From contig PABH01000072.1 of the NCBI GenBank assembly GCA_002702705.1, positions 1 to 64,000 of the forward strand: DNA of 64,000 nucleotides. The letters run 5' to 3'. Source of the stretch: Anaerolineaceae bacterium. GTDB taxonomy: Bacteria > Chloroflexota > Anaerolineae > Anaerolineales > Anaerolineaceae. The notes beneath the pieces were generated by a model. The model was not told where the DNA came from. It ran no database searches and was given only the letters and a program-made list of their open reading frames with translations. Shown here piece after piece: positions 54,103-63,577 of the stretch (positions are counted from its first letter, which is position 1; every line of letters begins with the position of its first letter). The position numbers and the translations under genes are program-made.

Positions 54103-54792
54103 ATGATTGTTTATATTGGTATTGATGACACAGATAATAAGACTTCAAGAGGCACCGGTCATTTAGCAAGAAAGATTGCTGAACATTTATCGGCTAATTA
54201 TCATCTTGAAGGTATTACCCGACATCAACTATTATTCGATCCGCGGGTACCATATACTGCAAAAAACAGTTGTGCTGCCATCATCCTAAAATCACAAAAT
54301 GAACCTAATCTATATGATTTATTTCGTCATGTGGAAAATCTGATGATGGCAGACTTTCAACAAGGTAGTGATCCCGGACTTTGTGTTACCTCATATGTAC
54401 CTGATTCTATTATTGACTTTGGCAATAAGGTAAAAAAAGATTTAGTAAGTCAAACAGAAGCCCGGGGTTTAGCAGAAAAACACAAGATTTTATTAACCGG
54501 TTTAGGGGGAACACAAGATGGTGTCATTGGTGCTTTGGCTGCTGTGGGATTGGTTCATTCCGGAAATGACGGCCGGTATGTACAGATAGGCCAGATTAGG
54601 GAAATAAGCGGTTTACAACCTTTTCAAACAATAATAAACGCTGGCGTAAAACAAATTCGAACAATGGAAAATGATCCAATAACAGAAGGTTTGATTCAGG
54701 CTGATAAATTACGTCCGGCTCGTCGGGAAAGCCAACCCATTTTATATGTAAATTATGATAACGGTTATTGGTTACCACAAAAACTCGATTAA
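54103..54792 (+). CDS. TiaS-like protein (tRNA-Ile2 agmatinylcytidine synthase N-terminal domain homolog)
   Basis: 229 residues. YIGIDDTDNKTSRGTGHLAR matches the opening of archaeal TiaS (GIDDTDxxxxGTG), and LTGLGGTQDGVIGALAAVGL the second conserved block. The full archaeal enzyme is about 400 residues with an OB fold and zinc ribbon, which are absent here, so tRNA modification is unlikely. It is 23 bases after the lipoprotein gene and 15 before the ECF ATPase gene. It probably has a small-molecule role linked to the transported compound. Confidence 0.65.
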   Translation: MIVYIGIDDTDNKTSRGTGHLARKIAEHLSANYHLEGITRHQLLFDPRVPYTAKNSCAAIILKSQNEPNLYDLFRHVENLMMADFQQGSDPGLCVTSYVPDSIIDFGNKVKKDLVSQTEARGLAEKHKILLTGLGGTQDGVIGALAAVGLVHSGNDGRYVQIGQIREISGLQPFQTIINAGVKQIRTMENDPITEGLIQADKLRPARRESQPILYVNYDNGYWLPQKLD

Positions 54793-54807
54793 TCCAACCA
54801 CCAATTC

Positions 54808-56223
54808 ATGTTAACCACTCTTCAAGCAAATCAAGTAGCCTTCAATTATCCTCAAAACAATTGTGGTCTGGAACCTGTAACTTTAACTTTAAAAAAAAAC
54901 CAGGGGTTATTTATCAGTGGCGATTCTGGAAGCGGAAAAAGCACACTCACAAGGTGTTTATCTGGCCTAATACCACATTTATATCGGGGTGAATTTTATG
55001 GCGAGATTTTAATTGATAAAACCTCCACCAGAGATTTATCCATGTGGGAGATCGCTAATAAAGTGGGTTTAGTATTTCAAAATCCAGCACATCAAATTCT
55101 AGCACCAACCGTGGAAAGTGAAATACTTTTCGGACTGGAAAATTTAGGACTTTCCCGCTCTGATATGAAATTCCGCTTAGAAAACACACTGACGCAGTTT
55201 GAGCTGATTCAGTTCAGAAACCGATCCCCTCATACCTTATCTGGTGGTGAACAACAAAAACTAGCACTCGCTTCCATAACCGCCCGTCAACCTCAGACTT
55301 ATATTTTTGATGAACCACTTTCAATGCTGGACACAACTTCAGCTGTGGAGTTTGTCAAATTGCTAGAAAAATTAATTACACAAGGAAACGCAGCCATTAT
55401 TTGCGAACACCGAGAAAAATATCTGCAACAGTCCAAAAATATCTCTAAATTCTTACTGCATGGAAAACACCGAAATATCATTCACATCCCTGAAAAATAT
55501 CAAACATACCCTTCCACTAACGATCCATTTTTATTACAAGTGAGCAACTTATCCGTTGAAAAGAGCGGAAAAAAGATCATTCAAAACATAAATTTCGAGC
55601 TGCAAGCAGGACAAATCGTTGCTATTGTAGGCAGAAATGGGGCGGGTAAAACTACTTTACTTCGCTCATTAGCCGGACTGCAAAAATTTTCTGGAAAAAC
55701 TGTGATCCATGATGGCAAGTGCAATCAAAAACCTTTATTTAATATGGTGTTTCAAAACCCAGATATCCAATTATTTAACCCATCTGTAAAAGAAGAAATT
55801 TTGTATCATATTGAAAATCCAGACTTTGATCGGTATCGTTGGTTAATGGATATGCTTGATCTACAACGTTATGAAGATACGCCGCCACTTTTGTTAAGCG
55901 AAGGAGAAAAAAGGAGGGTTGCATTAGCGACTGCTTTAATGCGTTATTCCTCACACGGCATATTATTAGACGAACCTGCTTTAGGACAGGACGAGTCACA
56001 TAAACAAATTTTAGTTCGTTTAATGAAAAAATTAGCCGATGCTGGTTTCTTAATTATATATACAACTCATGATCTTGAATTAGCTGCTCATGCGGACCAA
56101 TTAATTTTGTTAAATAAAAACGGAATTGTTTCTCAAGGAAAAACCAGCGATGTAATTAACCTTGAAGCTGCCTGGCATAAAATTGGCTTGATTAAACCTG
56201 AATGGATGGCATTAAATGTTTAA
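54808..56223 (+). CDS. ECF transporter ATPase, two fused ATPase domains
   Basis: A 471-residue protein with both energising ATPases. Domain 1: SGDSGSGKSTL Walker A, LSGGEQQKLALA signature, YIFDEPLSMLD Walker B. Domain 2: GRNGAGKTTLLRS, LSEGEKRRVALA and ILLDEPALGQDE. This matches the CbiO/EcfA-A' fusions of ECF importers for vitamins and metals. Its 3' end overlaps the EcfT gene by eight bases. Confidence 0.9.
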   Translation: MLTTLQANQVAFNYPQNNCGLEPVTLTLKKNQGLFISGDSGSGKSTLTRCLSGLIPHLYRGEFYGEILIDKTSTRDLSMWEIANKVGLVFQNPAHQILAPTVESEILFGLENLGLSRSDMKFRLENTLTQFELIQFRNRSPHTLSGGEQQKLALASITARQPQTYIFDEPLSMLDTTSAVEFVKLLEKLITQGNAAIICEHREKYLQQSKNISKFLLHGKHRNIIHIPEKYQTYPSTNDPFLLQVSNLSVEKSGKKIIQNINFELQAGQIVAIVGRNGAGKTTLLRSLAGLQKFSGKTVIHDGKCNQKPLFNMVFQNPDIQLFNPSVKEEILYHIENPDFDRYRWLMDMLDLQRYEDTPPLLLSEGEKRRVALATALMRYSSHGILLDEPALGQDESHKQILVRLMKKLADAGFLIIYTTHDLELAAHADQLILLNKNGIVSQGKTSDVINLEAAWHKIGLIKPEWMALNV

Positions 56224-56944
56224 CTTAAGCCAAAGTGGAAAAACAAAAACCATTCAACTAAATCAAAGTTCACCATTAAGGAATTTGGATCCTCGTACTA
56301 AACTATGGATGTGTCTCACCATTTCATTAGCGGTAATGGTGCCTTTAGATCGATTGACTCTATTTTTTTCTGGTTACATTTTGTTTGTTCTTTGGGCAAG
56401 ATTGTTGCCAGAAATGGTACGGCAGGTTTGGCGGTTAAAATGGATCCTCATCGTCTTATTTTTTGTTGATTGGTGGTTGGTCAGTTTAGAGCTCGCCATC
56501 ATTATTACCTTGCGTTTAACTTTATTATCAGGAGTGTTTGCCTTGTTTTTTTCTACCACAGCAACAACTGAATTAGGCCTGGCACTCGAAAGCCTTGGAA
56601 TCCCTTATCGGTACGCTTTCTCTATTAATCTGGCTTTTCAGAGTATTGGCTTACTTCAGGAAGAATGGCATGCGATTCGGGAAGCTCAGCAAAGCCGTGG
56701 AATTTTTATAAAGTTTGAAGGAATACGACAATTAGTCAAACAATTAAATGATCTGATTGCATTAACGGTTCCGGCAATTGTTTTGACTACCCGTCGCGCT
56801 TGGGCTATTACGGAAGCAGCATACACTCGTGGATTTGATTCACCGAATAGACAGTCATACAACGAAATAAAAATGAAGGCTCTCGATTGGTTTGTGATCG
56901 TGTCTTTTCTGGTTGTGATTAGCCTTTTTATTTTTTGGAGGTAA
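56216..56944 (+). CDS. ECF transporter transmembrane component (EcfT/CbiQ)
   Basis: A 242-residue membrane protein with about five helices. LRNLDPRTKLWMCLTISLAV is the canonical EcfT opening. The cytoplasmic coupling helices are seen in ALESLGIPYRYAFSINLAF, EWHAIREAQQSRGI and ITEAAYTRGF (the two x-R-G motifs that contact the ATPases). It couples ATP hydrolysis to movement of the S component. Confidence 0.9.
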   Translation: MFNLSQSGKTKTIQLNQSSPLRNLDPRTKLWMCLTISLAVMVPLDRLTLFFSGYILFVLWARLLPEMVRQVWRLKWILIVLFFVDWWLVSLELAIIITLRLTLLSGVFALFFSTTATTELGLALESLGIPYRYAFSINLAFQSIGLLQEEWHAIREAQQSRGIFIKFEGIRQLVKQLNDLIALTVPAIVLTTRRAWAITEAAYTRGFDSPNRQSYNEIKMKALDWFVIVSFLVVISLFIFWR

Positions 56945-56945
56945 T

Positions 56946-57443
56946 ATGAGTCAAAAAAATCGAATTTTTGTCGCTATAGGTTTATTAATTTTATTAATCT
57001 TGTCAGTAATTGGGATTGAATACTTCAGGGGGAAAAGTCTTGCGAAGCAAATTGATGCATCTCTTGAACCAGGCGATATTCCGGTTTACTGGAACGGGAC
57101 GCTAAAGGGTGCCTTTTCTCCATTGGATCTCGAATCATTAACCACCACCACATTCATCGATGCAGAAGAAGGCAAAACCCAAGAAGGTTGGTTATTAAAA
57201 GACGCATTGTTAACACAATTTAACCAGAATTTATTTTCGGACAATACAATCATAAAAATCATCAGCACAAGTAGAGAAAAATCCATCGAGCTTACATGGG
57301 CAGAAGTAAAATATCCTGATAATATGGTAATGTTTGATCTATCCGGCAGAGGAACATTAAAATTAGTTTCTCTTTTAGAACAGTTGGATATCCGTGATGA
57401 ATGGATTCAAGACGTTGATAAGATTGAGATCAAAACCCGATGA
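56946..57443 (+). CDS. Membrane-anchored accessory protein of the ECF importer
   Basis: 165 residues, one N-terminal membrane helix (FVAIGLLILLILSVIGIEY) and an outside domain. WLLKDALL and ELTWAEVKYP resemble the small molybdopterin-type domain of the lipoprotein at 53504. It starts 2 bases after ecfT and overlaps the S component start (ATGA), so it is tightly built into the transporter operon. Probably a substrate-capturing or docking subunit, as with the extra small membrane proteins of metal ECF systems. Function unproven. Confidence 0.55.
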   Translation: MSQKNRIFVAIGLLILLILSVIGIEYFRGKSLAKQIDASLEPGDIPVYWNGTLKGAFSPLDLESLTTTTFIDAEEGKTQEGWLLKDALLTQFNQNLFSDNTIIKIISTSREKSIELTWAEVKYPDNMVMFDLSGRGTLKLVSLLEQLDIRDEWIQDVDKIEIKTR

Positions 57444-57985
57444 AAGAACGATATTTTTCAACCTTTCAATTATTTTTGTTAACCTTATTTGCTGTTTTGA
57501 TTGTGGTTGCTAAAATTGCACTACGATTACCACTACAACTTTCCGGACATTCTGGTGTATTTTAGATGGCGATTATCATTGTAGCGTCAAAAGTTGTACC
57601 CAAACGAGGTTCAGCCAGCCTCGTAGGATTATTGTCAGGTGTAATTGCTGCTTTTATGGGGTTGGGAGATTTCGGAGCGCTTAATACGTTTATTTCTTAT
57701 ACAATTATAGGCATTGGGACCGATTTGGCCTTGTTTCTTCTGGGTAATCCTGAAAACTTATTTGTTGCAGGATTTGTGGGAGCCTTCGGACATTTTTGTA
57801 AGTTTTTAGTAAAGTGGGCTTTTGGCGCAATCACTGGAGCTCCAGTAGGTTTTGTGGCTTTGGGGTTAGCCAAAGCCATTGTAGGTTACCTTATTTTTGG
57901 AGCGATTGGGGGTGTTTTGGGCGGATTAACATTAAGAGCATTAAAAAAAGCCGGATATTTTAAATATCTGGCAGAGAAAAAATAA
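57440..57985 (+). CDS. ECF transporter S component, interrupted by one in-frame amber codon
   Basis: The frame from the ATG at 57440 encodes 41 residues ending LSGHSGVF, then TAG (57563-57565), then continues in the same frame with MAIIIVASKVVPKRGSASLV for 139 residues. The two parts read as one membrane protein of 181 residues with about five to six helices, and in similar S components the stretch GHSGxFW is followed by a membrane helix, so TAG probably replaces a Trp TGG. Options are a recent nonsense mutation, a sequencing error, readthrough, or restart at 57566. The ligand is unknown. Last gene of the ECF operon. Confidence 0.65.
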
Positions 57986-57989
57986 ATTG

Positions 57990-58427
57990 TTATTGAAGTG
58001 TATTTTGTAGACCTTTTATTAAAGTCTGTTTCTCCGCTTCTGTCAAATTCGCTTCTGGATGTAAAGGGAGGTAAAATGGAGGTGGCATCTCTCCTTCTTG
58101 AATTACCTCATAAATTTCGTCTGTCTCCCTAAGTTGTTCACTCCCATTTACCCACTCAGAAAAATTCAGTTTTGACCGACCTTCCATTGTGTCACGTTGA
58201 ACTAACCAGGATACCGGAGCAATATTGCTGTACCAAGGCCAAACAGTTTCATTACTATGACAATCAAAACATGCACGTTTCGCAAGATCACGGGTGGTTT
58301 GACTATCCCAGTTTGGTTCTTGCATAACAGGTGGGTTGGAATGATTACGTCCATAAGGAACAAGCTGGATTAATAAAGCCAAGGCAACAGCAACCCCAAT
58401 CACAAAAAATATTATTTTTTTATTCAT
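57990..58427 (-). CDS. Membrane-anchored heme-binding domain protein
   Basis: 145 residues starting MNKKIIFFVIGVAVALALLI, an uncleaved anchor or signal, after GGGAGAGGTA. The mature part has CFDCHSNETVWPWYSNIAPVS, the CxxCH heme-attachment motif in the context of the Haem_bd family, and MPPPFYLPLHPEA as possible second ligand region. It should be a c-type cytochrome-like protein outside the membrane. Monocistronic, convergent with the ECF operon. Confidence 0.85.
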   Translation of the reverse strand: MNKKIIFFVIGVAVALALLIQLVPYGRNHSNPPVMQEPNWDSQTTRDLAKRACFDCHSNETVWPWYSNIAPVSWLVQRDTMEGRSKLNFSEWVNGSEQLRETDEIYEVIQEGEMPPPFYLPLHPEANLTEAEKQTLIKGLQNTLQ

Positions 58428-58719
58428 TACCTCTCCCATTCAACAAATTGACACAACTTCACTAATTAATTGGATCAAAAAACACTTTTATATCTTAACT
58501 TTTGTAATTCTTTTTTGCATCTCCTTGTCAATACTTACTTAAAATGTACACTTGTTTAGGATTTCAATCTATTAATAAACAAAGCATCTTCAAAGAAGGG
58601 AGAAACAGGGTATTTTGATTTTATAAAAAATCTTGTTTATGGGCTTTGTATCTTTGCTTTTCCTGCTATAGTTAATTAAATTGAATTTTTACAACTTTTT
58701 CAATTTTTTGGAGGTTTAT
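58428..58719. other. Intergenic region without recognised gene
   Basis: About 290 AT-rich bases. TATAGT near 58665 may be the -10 box of the following gene. ACAAAGC (about 58578) and GCTTTGT (about 58643) could pair over a long loop, a weak hint of a structured leader. TGTACACTTGTTTAGG near 58546 resembles TGTATACTTGTTTGG at 53453. Confidence 0.25.
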
Positions 58720-59151
58720 ATGCCATTTAGCCTAGGAGAAACAGCAGATATGAATGAAATCGAATGCCCTCGCTGTGGTGAGATATTTCATTTCGATTAT
58801 TCACGATGCCCAAATTGTGGTTTAAACCTTTACGAACCCAATTCAGAATTTGAACCATTGGAAAAAATAGAGTCAAACTTCTTATCACCAAAAAAACTCA
58901 GCTTTTTCTCTCGCCTTAAAAACTATTTAAAACAAATAACAGGTCAAAAATACACAGCGGAAGAAGTATTTGGAGCATCGTTGGATCAGGCTTTTTTATT
59001 TAATGATTTATTACAAAGAGTTGGGGGAGATCGTCAAACAGTTAATCGGTTAATTCAATATGAATACAGCCTGAAACCGAAAGCCACCCGACGTCAATGT
59101 ATTCAATCGGCAATTGAACGATTAGAACAGGACCAACGCTCTAACAAATAA
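58720..59151 (+). CDS. Zinc-ribbon protein of unknown function
   Basis: 143 residues; the ATG at 58720 follows GGAGGTTTAT. Two Cys pairs, ECPRCGEIFHF and RCPNCGLNLY (residues 15-45), form a zinc ribbon. The rest is a basic linker and a helical C-terminal domain (EEVFGASLDQAFLFNDLL...). No membrane part. No clear link to neighbours. Confidence 0.65.
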   Translation: MPFSLGETADMNEIECPRCGEIFHFDYSRCPNCGLNLYEPNSEFEPLEKIESNFLSPKKLSFFSRLKNYLKQITGQKYTAEEVFGASLDQAFLFNDLLQRVGGDRQTVNRLIQYEYSLKPKATRRQCIQSAIERLEQDQRSNK

Positions 59152-59170
59152 TCAGTAAAATTGTTTCTAA

Positions 59171-60817
59171 TTATTCGCCAGCATCCACAAATGATTCACT
59201 AACAATTTCTTGGGCTTCAGCCTGAATTTTCCTAAGATGTTCCATTCCAAGGAAGCTTTCAGCATAAATTTTATAAATATCTTCCGTGCCAGAGGGGCGC
59301 GCAGCAAACCATCCATTTTTGGTAGTCACTTTCAAACCACCAATATCTGCTCCATTTCCTGGTGCACGTGTTAATTTCGCTGTGATTTTTTCACCAGCTA
59401 AGTTTTGCGTTTTTATACTCTCTGGATTGAGTTGTTTTAATATCTTTTTTTGCCGGTCATTTGCCGGGGCGTCTACACGTTGATAAATTGGATCGCCATG
59501 TTTGGTTACCAATTCTTGATAAATCTCTCCTGGGTTTTTGCCAGTTTTTGCCAAAATCTCCGCAGCTAACAAATTCAAGATAATACCATCTTTATCGGTG
59601 GTCCATACTGTACCATCAAACCGTAAAAATGAGGCACCCGCACTTTCTTCTCCACCAAATCCAAACGCTCCAGAAAGCAAGCCATCCACAAACCATTTAA
59701 ACCCAACTGGCACTTCGACCAACTTTCGCCCTAAATCTGATGCTACTCGGTCAATCATTGAACTGGAAACTAAAGTCTTACCAATGCCAGTTGTATCAGG
59801 CCAGCCAGGACGATGTTGGAACAGATAATAAATAGCAACAGCTAAATAGTGATTCGGGTTCATCAGACCGCTTGTTCTGGTAACAATTCCATGCCGGTCA
59901 ACATCCGGATCATTACCAAAAGCAATATCGAACTTATCCTTCAATTGGATCAAGTTTGCCATCGCATACGGTGAAGAACAATCCATTCTGATTTTTCCAT
60001 CATGATCTGCAGTCATAAATGAGAACGTCGGATCCACCACTTTATTCACAACCGTAATGTCCAAACCATACATTTTTGCGATTTCTTCCCAATAATATAC
60101 TGCTGCGCCACCCATTGGGTCAATACCGATCTTAATCCCCGCTTCTTTAATTCGTTTCAGATCAACCACATTGTTAAGGTCATGAATGTATGGCTGCATA
60201 AAATCGTACGCTTTTACATTTTCCAGTTTTAGTGCGTGCTCAAATGGAACTCGTTTTACATCAAACAATCCATTTAATAGTATCTCATTTGCCCGAGCTT
60301 GAATTATATTGGTAATCTCTGTCCCGGCGGGACCACCACTCGGTGGATTGTACTTAAAACCACCATCTTGAGGTGGGTTGTGCGAAGGAGTGATAACAAT
60401 CCCATCCGCCAGATCCGTTTTTTTATCTTTGTTTCTTGTTAAAATAGCGTGAGAGATCACCGGGGTTGGTGTAAATGTTAAATTGGACTGATAAAAAACA
60501 GTCACCTGATTGGCAGCCAATACCTCAATTGCTGTTTTTAAGGCTGGTAAGGACAAGGCATGGGTATCCATCCCTATAAACAGCGTACCGGTAATCCCCT
60601 TATCTTTCCGATACTCACATAAAGCCTGGGTTACAGCCAAAATATGATCTTCATTAAAACTACGATCAAGTGATGTACCGCGATGACCAGATGTACCGAA
60701 GTTAATTAGTTGGCTTTTTATCTTTGGATCAGGTTTCTGAAAATATTCACTGATTAATTTTTTCACATCAACCAATTGATCTTTGGTCGCAGGTTTTCCA
60801 GCATTTGGGTCTATCAT
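59171..60817 (-). CDS. pgm: Phosphoglucomutase (alpha-D-glucose-phosphate specific)
   Basis: 548 residues of the large phosphohexomutase family. TSGHRG near the N-terminus, the active serine in [11 protein letters not shown], the metal loop [10 protein letters not shown], the sugar loop [12 protein letters not shown] and the phosphate loop [13 protein letters not shown] are all intact. I start at 60817 ([15 protein letters not shown]) after GAGGTGAGG. It converts glucose 1-phosphate and 6-phosphate, feeding glycogen, trehalose or surface sugars. Monocistronic. Confidence 0.93.
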   Translation of the reverse strand: MIDPNAGKPATKDQLVDVKKLISEYFQKPDPKIKSQLINFGTSGHRGTSLDRSFNEDHILAVTQALCEYRKDKGITGTLFIGMDTHALSLPALKTAIEVLAANQVTVFYQSNLTFTPTPVISHAILTRNKDKKTDLADGIVITPSHNPPQDGGFKYNPPSGGPAGTEITNIIQARANEILLNGLFDVKRVPFEHALKLENVKAYDFMQPYIHDLNNVVDLKRIKEAGIKIGIDPMGGAAVYYWEEIAKMYGLDITVVNKVVDPTFSFMTADHDGKIRMDCSSPYAMANLIQLKDKFDIAFGNDPDVDRHGIVTRTSGLMNPNHYLAVAIYYLFQHRPGWPDTTGIGKTLVSSSMIDRVASDLGRKLVEVPVGFKWFVDGLLSGAFGFGGEESAGASFLRFDGTVWTTDKDGIILNLLAAEILAKTGKNPGEIYQELVTKHGDPIYQRVDAPANDRQKKILKQLNPESIKTQNLAGEKITAKLTRAPGNGADIGGLKVTTKNGWFAARPSGTEDIYKIYAESFLGMEHLRKIQAEAQEIVSESFVDAGE

Positions 60818-61086
60818 GATCCTCACCTCATTTTCTAAGTACTTTAACTTAATTATAGACGATGTTTCCAAGAAAAAAAGTTTAACCTGTTCCTCATCAA
60901 AGAGATTCTAGGGTAATTCCCTATACCAAAATCCATCGTTAACCATTGACAAGAACCAACAAATGTCTGAAAATCGATTATAGACGCTTCTGCTATCGGG
61001 GAAATTATAGGAATAGAAACCTCGTCCCCACAACAAAATTCAATAGCAGATTTATTGAGTACTGTTTTCTTAAAAAGGAGAACCTG

Positions 61087-61776
61087 ATGAAAATCAATAA
61101 ATTAATAATCATTTCTATTTTAGGAATAACCATTTTAGCAGCTTGCTCATCTCCGGCGGTACCAACCCCCGAAGTAATTATTGCCACAGATAATCCTGCC
61201 GAACAAACCGCTGTATTTGAAAGGCTTAAAGAAGAAGCCATTCAAACTGTTCAGGCAGAACAAACAATGGAAGCACTGGCAAATCCGACTGCTACCCCCA
61301 CTACTGAGGTTATTGTTGTTGAACCAACTGCTACTACAGCGGTAGCAACGGCAATTCCGACCATTGCACAGCCCACGACTGCTCCAACAGTTGTAAATAC
61401 AACCGCTCCAGTCATCACAAACACCCCAACGGTAGTTGTTAATGCCGATTACAACTGTAAAATTGAATCCACTTCCCCACAACTTGGACAGAAATATCCG
61501 CCAGCCGGTGATTTTGATGGTCATTGGGTTGTTTCTAATACAGGGAACAAAAGTTGGGATTTAGGAAGTGTAGATTTTATTTATATCAGCGGTGAAAAGA
61601 TGCACACCGGTGCTGATAGCCAAGACATTTCCAAAACAGTTGCCAAAGGCGAAAAAATTGATTTAATTCTGGATATGCTTGCTCCTAGGAATGCAGGTAC
61701 ATACCAAACCACTTGGGCACTAAAATCCGGGAATGTAACCTATTGTTACGTATCCGTATCCATTGTGGTTGAATAA
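61087..61776 (+). CDS. Lipoprotein with Thr/Pro-rich linker and NBR1-like Ig domain
   Basis: 229 residues. The ATG at 61087 (after AAAAGGAGAACCTG) gives MKINKLIIISILGITILAAC with a lipobox, so it is anchored outside the membrane. Residues about 25-120 are Thr/Pro/Ala-rich. The C-terminal 105 residues form an NBR1-type Ig-like domain: HWVVSNTGNKSWDLGSVDF and GTYQTTWALKSGNVTYCY. Such lipoproteins are frequent in Chloroflexota. Role unknown. Confidence 0.8.
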   Translation: MKINKLIIISILGITILAACSSPAVPTPEVIIATDNPAEQTAVFERLKEEAIQTVQAEQTMEALANPTATPTTEVIVVEPTATTAVATAIPTIAQPTTAPTVVNTTAPVITNTPTVVVNADYNCKIESTSPQLGQKYPPAGDFDGHWVVSNTGNKSWDLGSVDFIYISGEKMHTGADSQDISKTVAKGEKIDLILDMLAPRNAGTYQTTWALKSGNVTYCYVSVSIVVE

Positions 61777-61793
61777 TTTAATACCTTATTTTC

Positions 61794-61825
61794 AAAAAAA
61801 GCCTCCGAAATTGGAGGCTTTTTTT
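61794..61825. terminator. Bidirectional intrinsic terminator
   Basis: AAAAAAAGCCTCC GAAATT GGAGGCTTTTTTT, between the lipoprotein gene and the convergent acetyltransferase-like gene. Confidence 0.92.
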
Positions 61826-61828
61826 GAA

Positions 61829-62953
61829 TCACAATGTCTTTATAAAACAGCGACGACGTTTATGTTGTCGTTTTTCATAATATTTCCACTGACCCTGAAC
61901 ATCGGTGTTCGTTTCTAATTCTGCATTCGTCTCAACAATTGTTATGCCTTTATTAATAAAAACTTGATTAATCTTATCCATCAAAACCGCATTGATCCCC
62001 TTCCCCTGATACTCGGATTTAACTGCAATCAAGTACAAATCTGCTCGATCATTCTTTTTTAAAGCACGTAATAAATAATACCACCCTAAGGGAAACAACT
62101 TCCCTTTTGATTTTTGAAGAGCAATTGATAATGAAGGCATCACGATCCCAAAAGCAATCATCTTATTATTTTCGTCTAAAACAACAGGTACAAATTCTGG
62201 TGAAATAAAACCAAAATACTGGTTAATATATGTTTCCATTTGTTTTTCAGATAGCGGTACAGTCCCAAACAAATGGCTATATTCATCATCTAGTAAATAA
62301 AATAATTCCTTGGAATATCTTAATAAATCTTTTTTATGATTAACTTCCAAAATATGTAAATTGTTTCTTTTTAAAACAATTTCAGCAGCCTTACTAATTT
62401 TTTCAATCGGCTTTTCGGGCACATGAATTTCATATTCCAGCCAGTCAATCTCTTTTTCATAACCAAGCTTCTTTAGATGTTCTGGATAGTATTCATAATT
62501 ATAAATCAATGCCAAAGTGCCCAACTCTTCAAAACCTTCAATAAGCATACCTTCCGGATCAAGATCAGTGAATCCCAAAGGACCATGAACAGCCTCCATA
62601 TTCAATGTGCGTGCCCAATCCTCAACTGTTTTTAATAAAGCTGCAGATACTTCTTCATCATTAATAAAATCAATCCAACCAAACCGAACATTTTTTTTAC
62701 CCCATTTTTGAACATATTTTGGATTATAAATACCTGCAATCCTACCAACAACTTGATTTCCACGATACGCAAGCCAATACCGTGCTTGAGCATCTTCAAA
62801 GGCGGGGTTTTTATCCCAATCTAATGTATTAAGTTCATCAAAATATAGGGGTGGCACCCAATATGGATTTTTATCATAAAGTTTTAGCGAAAAATCAATG
62901 AAAGTTCTTAATTGTTTCTTAGTGGTTACTTCTCTTATAATTACTGCCATCAT
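61829..62953 (-). CDS. GNAT-fold N-acetyltransferase-like protein
   Basis: 374 residues. The N-terminal half has FIDFSLKLYDKNPYWVPPL and VGRIAGIYN; the C-terminal GNAT-like half has FGIVMPSLSIAL and LIAVKSEYQGKGINAVLMDK, the Q-x-x-G-x-G/A acetyl-CoA loop. The double-length architecture is that of a family of uncharacterised bacterial GNAT proteins. Substrate unknown. Divergent from the OsmC gene. Confidence 0.75.
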   Translation of the reverse strand: MMAVIIREVTTKKQLRTFIDFSLKLYDKNPYWVPPLYFDELNTLDWDKNPAFEDAQARYWLAYRGNQVVGRIAGIYNPKYVQKWGKKNVRFGWIDFINDEEVSAALLKTVEDWARTLNMEAVHGPLGFTDLDPEGMLIEGFEELGTLALIYNYEYYPEHLKKLGYEKEIDWLEYEIHVPEKPIEKISKAAEIVLKRNNLHILEVNHKKDLLRYSKELFYLLDDEYSHLFGTVPLSEKQMETYINQYFGFISPEFVPVVLDENNKMIAFGIVMPSLSIALQKSKGKLFPLGWYYLLRALKKNDRADLYLIAVKSEYQGKGINAVLMDKINQVFINKGITIVETNAELETNTDVQGQWKYYEKRQHKRRRCFIKTL

Positions 62954-63028
62954 GGTAACCTTTCAAAAAATGGGGTCAAAAGTTCAGTCCCTTATTATAG
63001 CAGTCTTCCAAGGATTTATTAAATCCGC

Positions 63029-63057
63029 TTGAATTCATCTGCTCCTTTTGTTATAGT
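63029..63057 (+). promoter_or_regulatory. Promoter of the OsmC-family gene
   Basis: TTGAAT (63029-63034), 17 bases, TATAGT (63052-63057), followed by AAAGGAG (63069-63075) and the ATG at 63081. Confidence 0.55.
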
Positions 63058-63080
63058 TACCCAATACAAAAGGAGAAAAA

Positions 63081-63575
63081 ATGGCAAAAGATAAACCATT
63101 GGGTTTCCGTGGAATTGAAGTACAAGCAGAAGCAAGCTCGCTTGAAAAATGGAAAAAATTAGTTATGGCAGGGCAACCAGAAACAGGTCAGGTTTTTTCG
63201 CTGGTAAGTGACGAGGGCGCTTACATGCCCGGTGGTGAGGGCACAGCGCCTACGCCGTTAACTTATTTTGTATCCGGAATGGCCCTTTGACTAATCTCTC
63301 ATCTTTCGCAGGTAGCGAAAAAAAGGAAATTATCCATTCAAAATGAAAAAGTATTGGTTAAAGCTCGTTTTCACGAAAAAGGTTCTGTATTAAAAGGAGA
63401 TGCGGAAGGTTTCTGTGATGGTTTTGAAATTCAAATTTATATTGATTCTGAAGAAGAACAATCTGCGATTTCAGAATTGATTCGGTTAGCCAGACAGATG
63501 TGTTTTACTGAAAAAGCACTTTTGGGAAACACACCAGTTGAAGTAAACGAGTTTATCAATCAGGGAAAGGATTAA
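63081..63575 (+). CDS. OsmC-family protein, candidate selenoprotein (Sec at codon 70, in-frame UGA)
   Basis: One open frame of 165 codons if the TGA at 63288-63290 is read through. Upstream: PTPLTYFVSGMAL; then UGA; downstream in the same frame LISHLSQVAKKRKLSIQNEK and VKARFHEKGSVLKG, which together form a complete OsmC/Ohr-fold protein of about 164 residues. In relatives this position holds the conserved redox Cys (SGMAxC). A hairpin with an AGGT apical loop lies 19 bases after the UGA, as expected for a bacterial SECIS. OsmC-like selenoproteins are known from marine metagenomes. Expected role: peroxide or thiol redox chemistry. Confidence 0.8.
63304..63320 (+). promoter_or_regulatory. SECIS-like hairpin for selenocysteine insertion
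   Basis: TTTCGC (63304-63309) AGGTA GCGAAA (63315-63320): a perfect six-base stem whose apical loop starts AGGU, the same as in E. coli fdhF (GCAGGUCUGC). It begins 13 bases after the UGA with the loop at +20, inside the usual spacing. The hairpin lies inside the coding frame. Confidence 0.7.
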
Positions 63576-63577
63576 AT

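Noticed and set aside
54103-54792. Genuine tRNA-Ile2 agmatinylcytidine synthase
   Set aside because: The OB-fold and zinc-ribbon parts are missing, and bacteria use TilS for this modification.
63081-63290. OsmC gene read as a truncated gene or frameshifted pseudogene
   Set aside because: The downstream part is in the same frame, the only interruption is a UGA at the conserved Cys position, and a SECIS-like hairpin follows, so a selenoprotein explains it better.
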